Shown here: one piece after another, positions 28,601-36,518 of the stretch
How the letters are laid out: every line of letters starts with the position of its first letter
How positions within the stretch are numbered: position 1 is the stretch's first letter
NCBI RefSeq assembly: GCF_025147485.1
Contig: NZ_CP102263.1
Span: 2,493,501 to 2,557,500 of the forward strand
Origin: Bacteroides uniformis
Lineage (GTDB): Bacteria; Bacteroidota; Bacteroidia; Bacteroidales; Bacteroidaceae
Length of the DNA: 64,000 nucleotides
Direction of reading: 5' to 3'
Notes under the pieces: generated by a model
What the model was told of the DNA's origin: nothing
The model's input: only the letters and a program-made list of their open reading frames with translations
Database searches by the model: none
Made by a program: the position numbers and the translations under genes

Positions 28601-29382
28601 GCACCGTTGAACGGTTCTACTGTTGTGGGAAAGTTATGTGTTTCCGCTTTCAGGGAGATGACACTCTTGATGTCCTTTACTTGGAAATAGTCGGGCTTGG
28701 AGTGGTCTGCCGGAGCAAACTGTTCGATAACCGGACCTTCGGCAAAGGCTACATTGTCTTTGTAGGCAGAGATAATTTTGTTGGGATTCTCTTGTGTAGT
28801 TTTCTTTATCATCTGGAAGAGTGAAGATTCCTGTTCCACTCCATCGATGATGAATGTCCCGCCGAAGATTTTGTGACGGCAGTGCTCGGAGTTGATTTGC
28901 GCGAAGCCGAATACTTCGGAGTCTGTCAGAGGGCGCCCGAGGTCTTTCTCTACCTTCTTGAGGTAATCCATTTCCTCTTTGGAGAGTGCCAGACCTTCCT
29001 TTTCATTGTATGCCTCCAGGTCTTCGATGTGTACAATCGGTTCCGGCTGCCGGTTGGTTGTAAATACATTCTGGTCCAGCCCCTTGTACATACGTTGCAG
29101 CATCGGATCGTGGTCTGCGTTCTCATCTTTTACGGGGAAGTACTCCTCGATGCGTATGATGCCGTCCAGCCCCATATTCTGGGTGATTTCTACGGCGTTT
29201 GTACTCCAAGGAGTAATCATCTCACGGCGCGGGCCGACGAAATGTCCTTTCAGGTTGTCTTCACTTTCGGGGGTGGCTTCTCCAAAAAGCCAGCAGAGTT
29301 TGTCGCTGTCTGCCTGGGGGAGTTCGTGATTACATTCTACGGCAATCACACTCTTGGATGGGGTTCTGAAAAAAAGAATCAT
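25678..29382 (-). CDS. purL: Phosphoribosylformylglycinamidine synthase, single-chain (large form)
   Basis: This enzyme converts FGAR, ATP and glutamine to FGAM in purine synthesis. The start at 29382 (MILFFRTPSKSVIAVECNHEL) fits the family's N-terminus; a longer frame begins upstream of the promoter and would add residues read from a tandem repeat. At 1234 aa it is the fused Gram-negative type with its own glutaminase. Visible parts are the N-terminal PurS-like region, the ATP-binding barrels (SEHCRHKIFGGTFIIDG near 210, SLKAETHNFPTTVEPFNGASTG near 290), GGDNYRIGLGGGSVSS, and the C-terminal glutaminase with catalytic Cys in LGVCNGCQLMMEL and His/Glu in MMPHLERAIFPWQ. Its 5' region shows no riboswitch I can recognise. 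Confidence 0.97.
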   Translation of the reverse strand: MILFFRTPSKSVIAVECNHELPQADSDKLCWLFGEATPESEDNLKGHFVGPRREMITPWSTNAVEITQNMGLDGIIRIEEYFPVKDENADHDPMLQRMYKGLDQNVFTTNRQPEPIVHIEDLEAYNEKEGLALSKEEMDYLKKVEKDLGRPLTDSEVFGFAQINSEHCRHKIFGGTFIIDGVEQESSLFQMIKKTTQENPNKIISAYKDNVAFAEGPVIEQFAPADHSKPDYFQVKDIKSVISLKAETHNFPTTVEPFNGASTGTGGEIRDRMGGGKGSWPIAGTAVYMTSYPRTEEGRPWEEILPVRKWLYQTPEQILIKASNGASDFGNKFGQPLICGSVLTFEHKEKDEVYGYDKVIMLAGGVGYGTQRDCLKGTPEASNKVVVIGGDNYRIGLGGGSVSSVDTGRYSSGIELNAVQRANAEMQKRAYNVVRALCEEETNPVVSIHDHGSAGHVNCLSELVEECGGLIDMSKLPIGDTTLSAKEIIANESQERMGLLIQEEAIEHVRKVAERERAPMYVVGETTGDHRFAFQQADGVRPFDLAVEQMFGSSPKTYMVDKTVERHYEMPQYEVSQLHEYLTNVLQLEAVACKDWLTNKVDRSVTGKIARQQCQGELQLPLSDCGVVALDYRGEKGIATSLGHAPQAALADPAAGSVLSVSEALTNLVWAPLAEGLDSVSLSANWMWPCRSQEGEDARLYTAVKALSDFCCSLQINVPTGKDSLSMTQKYPDGSKVISPGTVIVSAGGEVSDVKKVVSPVLVNNEKTTIYHIDFSFDNLKLGGSAFAQTLGKVGDEVPSVQDAEYFRDAFLAVQELVNKGLILAGHDISAGGLITTLLEMCFANVEGGMEINLDKIKEQDLIKILFAENPGIVIQVSDKHKEAVKQILEDAGVGYVKLGKPTDERHILVSKGDATYQFGIDYMRDVWYSTSYLLDRKQSMNGCAKKRFENYKMQPVEFAFMPDFKGKFSQYGINPDRRTPSGIRAAIIREKGTNGEREMAYSLYLAGFDVKDVTMTDLISGRETLEDVNMIVYCGGFSNSDVLGSAKGWAGAFLFNPKAKEALDKYYAREDTLSLGVCNGCQLMMELNLINPEHKKNGKMLHNDSHKFESRFLGVTVPTNRSVMLGSLSGSKLGIWVAHGEGKFSLPYDEDKYNVVLKYSYDEYPSNPNGSDYSIAGLASADGRHLAMMPHLERAIFPWQNGCYPADRVNSDQITPWVEAFVNARKWVEANKK

Positions 29383-29389
29383 AGTTATA

Positions 29390-29419
29390 TTTACGATTTT
29401 ACGATTTACGATTTTACGA
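29390..29419. repeat. 15-bp tandem duplication in the purL leader
   Basis: TTTACGATTTTACGA occurs twice in direct succession, 7 bp upstream of the purL start and inside its predicted 5' untranslated region. Confidence 0.75.
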
Positions 29420-29463
29420 TTGAAGTTACTTCTTTGAGTATCTTCATCTTTTCTTCTTGGGGG

Positions 29464-29471
29464 CAAAGATA
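29464..29471 (-). promoter_or_regulatory. -7 box of purL
   Basis: Minus-strand TATCTTTG, an exact match to TAnnTTTG, 81 bp before the purL start codon. It implies a leader of about 70 nt. Confidence 0.6.
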
Positions 29472-29506
29472 CGTAAAATCGGTGGGGAGGAGAAAAAAAG
29501 GAAAAC

Positions 29507-29542
29507 AAAAAACGCATGCAATTTTACTCGTATGCGTTTTTT
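29507..29542 (-). terminator. Terminator of the GH20 gene
   Basis: Perfect 11-bp arms AAAAAACGCAT and ATGCGTTTTTT with a 14-nt loop; on the minus strand the stem ends in a T run. Confidence 0.72.
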
Positions 29543-29570
29543 GTTCTGTTTCATAAAAACCGGATGTGTG

Positions 29571-31823
29571 TTATTGTATGACGATTTCATCCGTAAATAA
29601 GAATTGCTTCTTCCCTTGTATGGCATGGAAGCGTACATATCGTGCCTCAGTGGGGGTGCCAATCCAGCCGAAATCACGGAATATCACGTCCTTTCCGGCC
29701 TCTTCCTCGCTGCAGATATCACTGCCCAGCAGGGTGAAGTTCTTGCCATCAACAGATGCCCATACTTCCACTTTGGCAGGGAGAAATACTTGTGGGGTAC
29801 GGATTTGCATGAAGTTGGCCATGACCCGATGTATGGCGGTCACTTCGCCCAGGTCGATAATGGCATCCAAATCATTGGGGCAGAAGCCCTGCCATCGTCC
29901 GTCCATGTAGCTTTTGCCGCCGCGAAGTCCGTCGAGGAGACCGGCGTCACCGCCGCCTTTGTATACTTCTTTATGCTGATAGTATCTGCCGCCCGGTGCA
30001 TAGGTTATCTTTTTGCCTATGCCCTTATGGTAGTCGGTGCGCAGGTGAAGGCTTTTTCCGATAGGCTTTTCTCCGTCGAAAAGACGGGCTGTCAGCAATA
30101 TCGAATCTTTTACGGCAAATGGCTTTTTGTATAATTTGGAAGATGCGGTCGGTTCGGAGCCGTCTGTTGTATAGCGGATGTCAATCGGATATTTTTCAGA
30201 GGTGAGGGAGAGCATGATTCTCTTCTTGGCATAGTCAACGGTCTGGCTGGTCTGCACTAGTTCGGACAGGGTGAACGGGTTGTAGCCTTTTGCCTTGATA
30301 TGGCGTATTTCGTTGTTGATACGTCTCTTGAAACTTTCCGGATGCTTGTTCTTTACGGGAGTCCAGCCTACTTCTGCCAGGGCGATGATACGCGGATATA
30401 TCATGTATTCGGCATGCTCGTAGGTGGGCAGATATTCTGCCCACACATTGCCTTGCACACCTAATATATATTTGCAGATATCTGTTCCTAATGAATCGGG
30501 AGCCGGGTCGTAGGAGTAGGTCTGTCCGATGGGGACGCAGGCGCCAAACGCCAGAGGCTGTGTCTCAGGGTCATCCTGGTAGTGGTCCAGATAGCAGTGG
30601 CTCTCCGGTGTCATGATGGCATAATGCCCCATGCGGGCGGCGGCAATGCCACCCTCCGTACCTCGCCACGACATGACGGTTGCATTGGGGGCCAGACCTC
30701 CATCCAGTATCTCATCCCAGCCGATGATTTCACGCCCTTTGTCGTTGAGGTACTTCTCTATGCGGGCTATCATATAGCTTTGCAGCTCACTTTCATCTTT
30801 GAGTCCTTCTTCCTTCATGCGCTTCTGGCATTTGGGGCATGCCTTCCAGTGGCGTCTGCTGGCTTCATCGCCTCCAATATGGATATACCGGGAAGGAAAC
30901 AGCCGTATCACTTCATCCAGCACGTCTTCGAAGAACTTGAAGGTCTCTTCGTTACCGATACAGACTTCGCCGGATGTATAAGGCTTGCCGGTGCAGGACA
31001 ATTGCGGATAGGCAGCCAGCACTTCTCCCGAGTGTCCCGGCATTTCTATTTCGGGGATAACGGTGACATGCCTCAAGCGGGCATATTCCAGAACCTCACG
31101 TACATCCGCTTCCGTATAGTAGCCTCCATAGGCTCCTTCTTCATCCTTCTCGCAGAAGTGGTGGTCATATTTCCCCCAATCCTGCAGATTGGCGGCTTTT
31201 CTCCAGGCTGCGAATTCTGTCAGGCGAGGATAGCCCGGAATCTCCAGCCGCCATCCGGCACCGTCGGTCAGATGCCAATGCAGGCGGTTGATTTTGTAGG
31301 TGGCTACCAGGTCTATTTGTTTCTTGACATAGTCCGTGTTAAAGAAGTGTCTTGAAACATCCAGGTGCAGCCCACGATAGGGGAATCTGGGTTCGTCCTT
31401 GATGGTCGTGACTGGCAGTTTCTTCCCGTTACGGGCAAGTTGTGCCAGGGTTTGCAGTCCATAGAAGGCACCTGCAGCGGAGGAGGCCTGAATGTTTACA
31501 CCTTGTTTGCTGACTGTCAGGTTGTAGCCTTCGGCAGCGATTGGATTATCCGTTGCGTCCGTTATTTCTATCGTTACAAAAGGGTTCTTGTCGACAAGCT
31601 TCATGGGGATGGCAAAGTCCGGCAGATAGGCCAGCAGGTCATTCATGTCGGATTTCGCCAGATTGGTCGAGAAGGTTACCGTAGATGGCAGTTCTACTGT
31701 TTTTGACGTTGTTTGGGCATACTGCGGATATGGAACCACACCGAGTTCCTTGGGGGCTTCGCATGCCGTCAGTAGTAAGACGGCCATGGAAACGAGTGTT
31801 AGAGTTTTTTTTATTCGTTTCAT
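29571..31823 (-). CDS. GH20 beta-N-acetylhexosaminidase lipoprotein with discoidin-like C-terminus
   Basis: The enzyme removes terminal beta-linked GlcNAc or GalNAc from glycans by substrate-assisted catalysis. A lipoprotein signal (MKRIKKTLTLVSMAVLLLTAC, Cys 21) places it on a membrane, probably facing the periplasm or cell surface. Residues about 25-140 are the GH20 N-terminal domain; the catalytic barrel starts FPYRGLHLDVSRHFF, carries HWHLTDGAGWRLEI, and has the catalytic pair Asp-Glu in YIHIGGDEASRRHW near residue 313, with WDEIL and a WRGTEGG segment further on. A short beta domain (IDIRYTTDGSEPT, about 545-560) and a final F5/8 discoidin-like domain (DAIIDLGEVTAIHRVMANF, KVEVWASVDGKNF) follow. 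Length 750 aa. It stands alone between lysE and purL, so the substrate may be host mucin or N-glycan, which is inference. Confidence 0.94.
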   Translation of the reverse strand: MKRIKKTLTLVSMAVLLLTACEAPKELGVVPYPQYAQTTSKTVELPSTVTFSTNLAKSDMNDLLAYLPDFAIPMKLVDKNPFVTIEITDATDNPIAAEGYNLTVSKQGVNIQASSAAGAFYGLQTLAQLARNGKKLPVTTIKDEPRFPYRGLHLDVSRHFFNTDYVKKQIDLVATYKINRLHWHLTDGAGWRLEIPGYPRLTEFAAWRKAANLQDWGKYDHHFCEKDEEGAYGGYYTEADVREVLEYARLRHVTVIPEIEMPGHSGEVLAAYPQLSCTGKPYTSGEVCIGNEETFKFFEDVLDEVIRLFPSRYIHIGGDEASRRHWKACPKCQKRMKEEGLKDESELQSYMIARIEKYLNDKGREIIGWDEILDGGLAPNATVMSWRGTEGGIAAARMGHYAIMTPESHCYLDHYQDDPETQPLAFGACVPIGQTYSYDPAPDSLGTDICKYILGVQGNVWAEYLPTYEHAEYMIYPRIIALAEVGWTPVKNKHPESFKRRINNEIRHIKAKGYNPFTLSELVQTSQTVDYAKKRIMLSLTSEKYPIDIRYTTDGSEPTASSKLYKKPFAVKDSILLTARLFDGEKPIGKSLHLRTDYHKGIGKKITYAPGGRYYQHKEVYKGGGDAGLLDGLRGGKSYMDGRWQGFCPNDLDAIIDLGEVTAIHRVMANFMQIRTPQVFLPAKVEVWASVDGKNFTLLGSDICSEEEAGKDVIFRDFGWIGTPTEARYVRFHAIQGKKQFLFTDEIVIQ

Positions 31824-31963
31824 AAGGGGGTATTGTTAAGTTCGGAGGTAAATATACGGAATAATATGTAAAATGGATAATCTTTACTTCTTAAAATCCT
31901 TTTCCGTCGAAAAAACGTTAACACTATTCGTTCGTCTCATAAAAAAGTCCGATATTTGCAGCC

Positions 31964-32617
31964 ATGATTCAGATAGAGACCATATTTGACATATTGTGGA
32001 AGGGGTTCATTATCGGCGTCATTGTGTCCGCGCCATTGGGTCCTGTAGGAGTATTGTGTATTCAGCGTACTTTGAATAAAGGACGGTGGTATGGTTTCGT
32101 AACGGGGATAGGAGCTTCGCTAAGCGATATTGCATATGCTTTGCTGACGGGCTACGGGATGAGTTTCGTTTTTGATTATGTCAACAAGAACATCTTTTAC
32201 CTGCAACTTTTCGGAAGCATTCTTCTGTTGGCGTTTGGCGTTTATACGTTCCGCAGCAATCCGGTACAGTCCATCCGTCCGGTATCCATCAACAAGGGTT
32301 CCTATTTTCATAACTTCATAACGGCGTTTGCCGTCACGCTTTCCAATCCTCTGATTATATTCCTTTTTGTAGGCCTTTTCGCCCGCTTCGCTTTTGTAAG
32401 TGAGGGAGTGCTGGTATTCGAGGCCGTTACCGGATACTTGGCCATCGCATTGGGCGCTTTGGCATGGTGGTTTGGCATTACCTTTTTTGTCAATAAAGTC
32501 CGTACACAATTCAACTTGCGTGGCATCTGGATGCTGAACCGTATTATCGGGAGCATTGTCATTGTGGTGTCTGTGGTGGGATTGGTGTTTACGCTGATGG
32601 GTGAATCGCTGTATTGA
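31964..32617 (+). CDS. LysE/RhtB-family exporter
   Basis: An inner-membrane amino-acid or metabolite exporter of 217 aa with about six hydrophobic helices. The LysE signature is seen at residues about 15-40 (GVIVSAPLGPVGVLCIQRTLNKGRWYG split by a turn), then GASLSDIAYALLTGYG and AVTLSNPLIIFLFVGLFARF, where SNP/NP is the usual central motif. No regulator is adjacent. Distance to the next gene is 37 bp, so it may be the first gene of the DUF4924-rfbD-prfC group. Substrate cannot be read from sequence. Confidence 0.88.
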   Translation: MIQIETIFDILWKGFIIGVIVSAPLGPVGVLCIQRTLNKGRWYGFVTGIGASLSDIAYALLTGYGMSFVFDYVNKNIFYLQLFGSILLLAFGVYTFRSNPVQSIRPVSINKGSYFHNFITAFAVTLSNPLIIFLFVGLFARFAFVSEGVLVFEAVTGYLAIALGALAWWFGITFFVNKVRTQFNLRGIWMLNRIIGSIVIVVSVVGLVFTLMGESLY

Positions 32618-32654
32618 GTGGGAAGGTGAAAAATCATAATTCATACATTTTATC

Positions 32655-33200
32655 GTGAAGATTGCGCAACAACTGAAAGAAAAGAATATAGCCGAATACC
32701 TTATATATATGTGGCAGGTGGAGGATTTGCTCCGTGCCAACGGCTGTGACATAGACCGGATACGCCAGAACATCATTTTGCGCTATCCGGAGGAGGAACG
32801 GCCTGCGTTGGAAGAATGGTATGGAAATCTGGCAGATATGATGCGTGCGGAAGGCGTAACGGAAAAAGGACATCTGCAAATCAACCGGAATGTCATTCTG
32901 AACCTGACGGAGCTGCATGGCGAATTACTGGCTTCTACGAAATATCCGTTCTATAATGCGGCTTATTTCAAGGCACTGCCTTTTATCGTGGAGCTGCGCC
33001 AGAAGAGCGGCCGGAAAGAGGAGCCTGAGGTAGACACTTGTTTCGAGGCGCTTTATGGAGTGCTGCTGTTGCGCTTGCAGAAGAAGGAAATCAGTCAGGG
33101 CACGGCAAAGGCTATGGAGGCCATCAGCGGTTTCGTCTCGTTGCTTGCCAACTATTATGACAAGGAGAAGCGGGGAGAATTGGAGTTGATGGATAATTGA
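32655..33200 (+). CDS. DUF4924-family protein, 181 aa
   Basis: A soluble, mostly helical protein that I recognise as DUF4924, a family confined largely to Bacteroidetes and without known role. It starts at a GTG codon (MKIAQQLKEKNIAEYLIYMWQVEDLLRA). Other conserved-looking segments are RYPEEERPALEEWYGNLADMM and INRNVILNLTELHGELL. It lies 60 bp ahead of rfbD on the same strand, and this neighbourhood (DUF4924, rfbD, prfC) is the one I remember for other Bacteroides, which argues for a conserved operon rather than chance. No signal peptide or membrane helix is seen. Confidence 0.82.
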   Translation: MKIAQQLKEKNIAEYLIYMWQVEDLLRANGCDIDRIRQNIILRYPEEERPALEEWYGNLADMMRAEGVTEKGHLQINRNVILNLTELHGELLASTKYPFYNAAYFKALPFIVELRQKSGRKEEPEVDTCFEALYGVLLLRLQKKEISQGTAKAMEAISGFVSLLANYYDKEKRGELELMDN

Positions 33201-33260
33201 TAATTATGGAGGAAAATATTGTTCATCGTAACATTCTATATATAAGTGTAACTTTATTAA

Positions 33261-34115
33261 ATGAATATTCTGATAACCGGTGCCAACGGTCAACTTGGCA
33301 ATGAAATGCGAGTGTTGTCGAAAGAAAACGGACAACATGCTTATTTTTTCACTGACGTGCAGGAATTGGACATTTGCGACGAACAAGCTGTGCACGGGTT
33401 TGTGAAGGACAACCGGATAGATGTAATCGTGAATTGCGCCGCTTATACGGCTGTAGACAAGGCGGAAGACAATCAGGAGCTTTGCGACAAGCTGAACCAT
33501 GTCGCTCCGGGCTATCTGGCTGCCGCTGCCGAAGCTTGCGGTGCTGCATTGATACAAGTGTCTACCGACTATGTTTTTGACGGAACCGGACACACCCCCT
33601 ATACGGAAGAGGCGGCTACTTGTCCCAATTCAGTATATGGTTTTACCAAACTGGCGGGTGAGCAGGCGGTGATGAAGTATTGCAGCCGTGCCATGATCAT
33701 CCGTACGGCGTGGCTCTATTCCATTTATGGAAATAATTTTGTGAAGACGATGCTCCGTTTGGGACGCGAGCGCGAGACGCTGGGAGTTGTATTCGACCAG
33801 ATAGGTACGCCGACATACGCCAATGATTTGGCACGCGCCATCTTTGCGGCTATCAGCCAGGGAATCGTGCCCGGCATCTATCACTTCAGCAACGAGGGAG
33901 TCTGCTCGTGGTATGATTTTACGTTGGCTATCCATCGTCTGGCAGGTATCAAGAGCTGCAAGGTAAGTCCGCTGCATACGGACGAATTCCCTGCCAAGGC
34001 ACCGCGTCCGCATTATTCTGTGTTGGACAAGACAAAGATAAAGAAGACATTCGGCATCGATATACCCCATTGGGAGGCGAGCCTTGCCGTCTGCATGAAG
34101 AATTTGGAAGAGTGA
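33261..34115 (+). CDS. rfbD: dTDP-4-dehydrorhamnose reductase
   Basis: It reduces dTDP-4-keto-L-rhamnose to dTDP-L-rhamnose, the donor for capsule and LPS rhamnose. The NADPH-binding glycine motif GANGQLG is at residues 7-13 of MNILITGANGQLGNEM. The short-chain dehydrogenase catalytic set is present: VSTDYVFDG (about 101-109) and Y-x-x-x-K in VYGFTKLAGEQ (about 128-138). Length 284 aa is normal. The genes for the other three steps (rfbA, rfbB, rfbC) are not in the window, so this copy is detached from the pathway cluster. It lies 21 bp before prfC and is probably co-transcribed with it. Confidence 0.93.
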   Translation: MNILITGANGQLGNEMRVLSKENGQHAYFFTDVQELDICDEQAVHGFVKDNRIDVIVNCAAYTAVDKAEDNQELCDKLNHVAPGYLAAAAEACGAALIQVSTDYVFDGTGHTPYTEEAATCPNSVYGFTKLAGEQAVMKYCSRAMIIRTAWLYSIYGNNFVKTMLRLGRERETLGVVFDQIGTPTYANDLARAIFAAISQGIVPGIYHFSNEGVCSWYDFTLAIHRLAGIKSCKVSPLHTDEFPAKAPRPHYSVLDKTKIKKTFGIDIPHWEASLAVCMKNLEE

Positions 34116-34136
34116 TTATTACTGACTAATTGATAT

Positions 34137-35711
34137 ATGGCCAATAACAACGAAATAGAGAGACGGAGAACGTTTGCGATTATTGCGCATCCGGATGCCG
34201 GTAAGACATCATTGACCGAGAAGCTGTTGCTTTTTGGTGGACAAATCCAGGTGGCGGGTGCCGTAAAGAGCAATAAGATAAAGAAGACGGCAACGTCGGA
34301 CTGGATGGATATTGAAAAACAGCGTGGTATTTCCGTTACCACTTCTGTAATGGAGTTCGACTACCATGACTACAAGGTCAACATCCTTGATACTCCGGGT
34401 CACCAGGACTTTGCTGAAGATACCTACCGCACGCTGACGGCTGTGGACAGTGTTATCATCGTGGTGGACGGTGCGAAAGGTGTGGAAACGCAGACACGCA
34501 AGCTGATGGAGGTCTGCCGTATGCGTAATACGCCGGTGATTATCTTCATCAACAAGATGGACCGTGAAGCCAAAGACCCGTTCGACCTGCTGGACGAGCT
34601 GGAGGAGGAACTGCACATCCACGTGCGTCCCTTGACGTGGCCTATCGAGAGCGGTGTCCGTTTCAAGGGTGTCTACAATATCTACGAGCATAACCTCAAC
34701 CTCTACCAGCCCAGCAAGCAGGTAGTGACGGAGAAGGTGGAAGTGGACATCCATACCGAGGAGCTGGACAACCAGATTGGCGCCCAACTGGCCGACAAGC
34801 TGCGCGGAGAATTGGAACTGATAGACGGTGTTTACCCCGAATTCGATAAGGAGGAATACTTGAAAGGAGAGCTTGCTCCCGTATTCTTCGGTTCGGCACT
34901 GAATAATTTCGGTGTGCAGGAACTGTTGGATTGCTTTGTGGAGATTGCTCCCAGTCCCCGTCCCGTGAAGGCGGAAGAACGTGAGGTGGAGCCGGAAGAA
35001 CCTAAATTTACCGGATTCATCTTCAAGATAACCGCCAATATCGACCCGAATCACCGTTCATGTATCGCTTTCTGCAAAATCTGCTCCGGGAAGTTTGTAC
35101 GCAATGCCCCGTACTTGCATGTACGTCATGGCAAGACGATGCGTTTCTCGTCGCCTACGCAGTTCATGGCGCAGCGCAAGACAACTGTCGATGAGGCTTG
35201 GGCGGGAGATATTATCGGCCTGCCGGATAACGGTACGTTCAAGATTGGCGATACGCTGACCGAAGGCGAGGCGCTTCACTTCAAGGGACTTCCGAGTTTC
35301 TCTCCGGAGATGTTCAAGTACATTGAGAATGCCGACCCGATGAAGCAGAAACAGCTTGCCAAGGGTATCGACCAGTTGATGGACGAAGGTGTGGCGCAGT
35401 TGTTCGTCAACCAGTTCAACGGGCGTAAGATTATCGGTACGGTGGGGCAGTTGCAGTTCGAGGTCATCCAGTATCGTCTGGAGAACGAATACAGTGCGAA
35501 GTGCCGTTGGGAGCCGCTCAGTCTGTATAAGGCCTGCTGGATTGAGAGCGATGATGCGGCGGAGTTGGAAGCCTTCAAGAAGCGCAAATACCAGTACATG
35601 GCGAAAGACCGCGAGGGTAGGGATGTGTTCCTGGCCGACAGCGGATATGTGTTGCAGATGGCGCAGATGGACTTCAAGCATATCAAGTTCCACTTTACGA
35701 GTGAGTTCTAA
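34137..35711 (+). CDS. prfC: Peptide chain release factor 3 (GTPase)
   Basis: RF3 recycles release factors RF1 and RF2 off the ribosome after peptide release. The GTPase motifs are complete: G1 AHPDAGKTS (about residues 17-25), G2 around [13 protein letters not shown]3 DTPGHQDF (about 84-91) and G4 NKMD (about 139-142). The C-terminal part contains the RF3-specific [30 protein letters not shown]. Length 524 aa is typical. It is the last gene of the DUF4924-rfbD-prfC group and is followed by a strong terminator. Confidence 0.96.
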   Translation: MANNNEIERRRTFAIIAHPDAGKTSLTEKLLLFGGQIQVAGAVKSNKIKKTATSDWMDIEKQRGISVTTSVMEFDYHDYKVNILDTPGHQDFAEDTYRTLTAVDSVIIVVDGAKGVETQTRKLMEVCRMRNTPVIIFINKMDREAKDPFDLLDELEEELHIHVRPLTWPIESGVRFKGVYNIYEHNLNLYQPSKQVVTEKVEVDIHTEELDNQIGAQLADKLRGELELIDGVYPEFDKEEYLKGELAPVFFGSALNNFGVQELLDCFVEIAPSPRPVKAEEREVEPEEPKFTGFIFKITANIDPNHRSCIAFCKICSGKFVRNAPYLHVRHGKTMRFSSPTQFMAQRKTTVDEAWAGDIIGLPDNGTFKIGDTLTEGEALHFKGLPSFSPEMFKYIENADPMKQKQLAKGIDQLMDEGVAQLFVNQFNGRKIIGTVGQLQFEVIQYRLENEYSAKCRWEPLSLYKACWIESDDAAELEAFKKRKYQYMAKDREGRDVFLADSGYVLQMAQMDFKHIKFHFTSEF

Positions 35712-35767
35712 GCTATATGATTTTTGCTGACTCACGGCTATAAATGATGCAAGTCGAAGAAAAAGAG

Positions 35768-35802
35768 GAGGTACAAAGTAATGAAAAACTTTGTACCTCT
35801 TT
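35768..35802 (+). terminator. Terminator of the prfC operon
   Basis: Perfect 12-bp arms GAGGTACAAAGT and ACTTTGTACCTC around an 8-nt loop, followed by TTTATTTATT. A textbook intrinsic terminator. Confidence 0.85.
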
Positions 35803-35824
35803 ATTTATTGTGGGAAGAAAGTGT

Positions 35825-35832
35825 TACCTTTG
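35825..35832 (+). promoter_or_regulatory. -7 box of the tiny lipoprotein unit
   Basis: TACCTTTG, an exact match to the Bacteroides -7 consensus, just downstream of the prfC terminator. Confidence 0.65.
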
Positions 35833-35860
35833 TTTCTGCAACGATTAATATGCATTGATT

Positions 35861-35917
35861 ATGAAAACTGTTGAAGTAAGCTCGTTCCTTACCGATTTTA
35901 CACCTTACTTATTATAA
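35861..35917 (+). CDS. Possible 18-aa leader peptide
   Basis: An ATG about 28 bp after the -7 box opens an 18-codon frame reading MKTVEVSSFLTDFTPYLL and ending TAA, 15 bp before the next ATG. It is too short to judge by composition. Its place between a promoter and the lipoprotein gene suggests a leader or upstream frame affecting translation of the second gene, but it could equally be untranslated. Treated as tentative. Confidence 0.3.
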   Translation: MKTVEVSSFLTDFTPYLL

Positions 35918-35932
35918 ACACAAAATTTCAAG

Positions 35933-36067
35933 ATGAAACATACCTTCCTTTTTCTCCTGCTGATTCTCCTTCTGGGGCTGACAGCCTGCTCGAAACCTGC
36001 CGATAGAACTTTGGTGTATAGTGTGGTGAAAACCTATCAGGATTTGTATAATGCGGTAACAAAGTAA
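35933..36067 (+). CDS. Tiny lipoprotein, 44 aa
   Basis: The frame reads MKHTFLFLLLILLLGLTACSKPADRTLV and continues to TAA after 44 codons. Residues 2-18 form a very hydrophobic signal, and LTAC is a proper lipobox with Cys at residue 19; the mature lipopeptide would be only about 26 residues. The gene has its own promoter (35825-35832) and an intrinsic terminator right behind it (36078-36108), so it looks like a real one-gene unit too small for usual gene calling. Role unknown; entericidin-like small lipoproteins are comparable only in size. Confidence 0.65.
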   Translation: MKHTFLFLLLILLLGLTACSKPADRTLVYSVVKTYQDLYNAVTK

Positions 36068-36077
36068 AATCAGCCAA

Positions 36078-36114
36078 ACACGTAGAGAGGCACATTCTCT
36101 CTATGTGTTTATTC
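36078..36114 (+). terminator. Terminator of the tiny lipoprotein gene
   Basis: Arms ACACGTAGAGAG (36078-36089) and CTCTCTATGTGT (36097-36108), one mismatch, followed by a T-rich tail. Confidence 0.75.
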
Positions 36115-36180
36115 TTTCTTTTCACTGGCATAAACTCATAAATGATGTCATATTGCAAAGAATAACTTATAACAATTACC

Positions 36181-36353
36181 TTGTAGAGATAGGAAGATAC
36201 AGGTGGCTTCATTATCAGGGGTTTGCGTGTGTCGCTTGTAGAGATTATCACCTTATTCCTCTTATTTAAGCTTTATTTCCCCCCTTCTTCTTGTAGAGAT
36301 ATGGTTTTTGTAATCCTTTGTTTTTGAGTGATTTGTGAAAATCGGTTGTAGAT
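36181..36353. repeat. Four-fold short repeat with exact 55-bp period
   Basis: This 450-bp gap (36068-36518) has no convincing gene. TTGTAGAGAT occurs at 36181, 36236 and 36291, and a shortened form TTGTAGAT at 36346. The three steps are each exactly 55 bp. The 45 bp between copies are unrelated to each other. The array ends just before the promoter of the HU-HIG gene. The repeats are far too short for a CRISPR array. Function unknown; it could be a set of phased protein-binding sites. Confidence 0.75.
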
Positions 36354-36362
36354 GCCATTTTC

Positions 36363-36393
36363 TTGTTTTCCCTTGTTTCCCACCCTAACTTTG
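36363..36393 (+). promoter_or_regulatory. Promoter of the HU-HIG gene
   Basis: TTG at 36363-36365 and -7 TAACTTTG at 36386-36393 are 20 bp apart. The start codon at 36519 implies a leader of about 115-120 nt. Confidence 0.65.
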
Positions 36394-36406
36394 CAACATC
36401 GAATTT

Positions 36407-36461
36407 GAGAAAAGCAGACGGCTGAATCGTTGAGGCCTCACGATGAAAACTTCTGCTTCTC
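36407..36461 (+). promoter_or_regulatory. Structured mRNA leader of the HU-HIG gene
   Basis: Outer arms GAGAAAAGCAGA and TCTGCTTCTC enclose an inner near-palindrome ATCGTTGAGGCCTCACGAT (36426-36444). Together they form a long stem in the 5' untranslated region. It matches no riboswitch I know. Confidence 0.5.
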
Positions 36462-36518
36462 GGGTGAGACAAGAGAAACAGAATATACCTATTATTAATT
36501 ATTTAAAACATTACGATT

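Noticed and set aside
29383..29517. Upstream start for purL
   Set aside because: The extra 45 residues cross the -7 box and are partly read from the tandem repeat, while PurL proteins begin at the MILFFRTP position.
35928..36251. 107-codon minus-strand frame over the tiny lipoprotein
   Set aside because: It crosses two terminators and lacks any protein-like pattern; the plus-strand 44-codon lipoprotein explains the region better.
36181..36353. CRISPR array
   Set aside because: The spacing is regular, but the repeat is only 8-10 bp, there are four copies, and no cas gene is present in the window.
36266..36472. 68-codon minus-strand frame upstream of the HU-HIG gene
   Set aside because: It runs across the HU-HIG promoter and the 55-bp repeats; the composition is basic and random-like, so I treat the region as regulatory.
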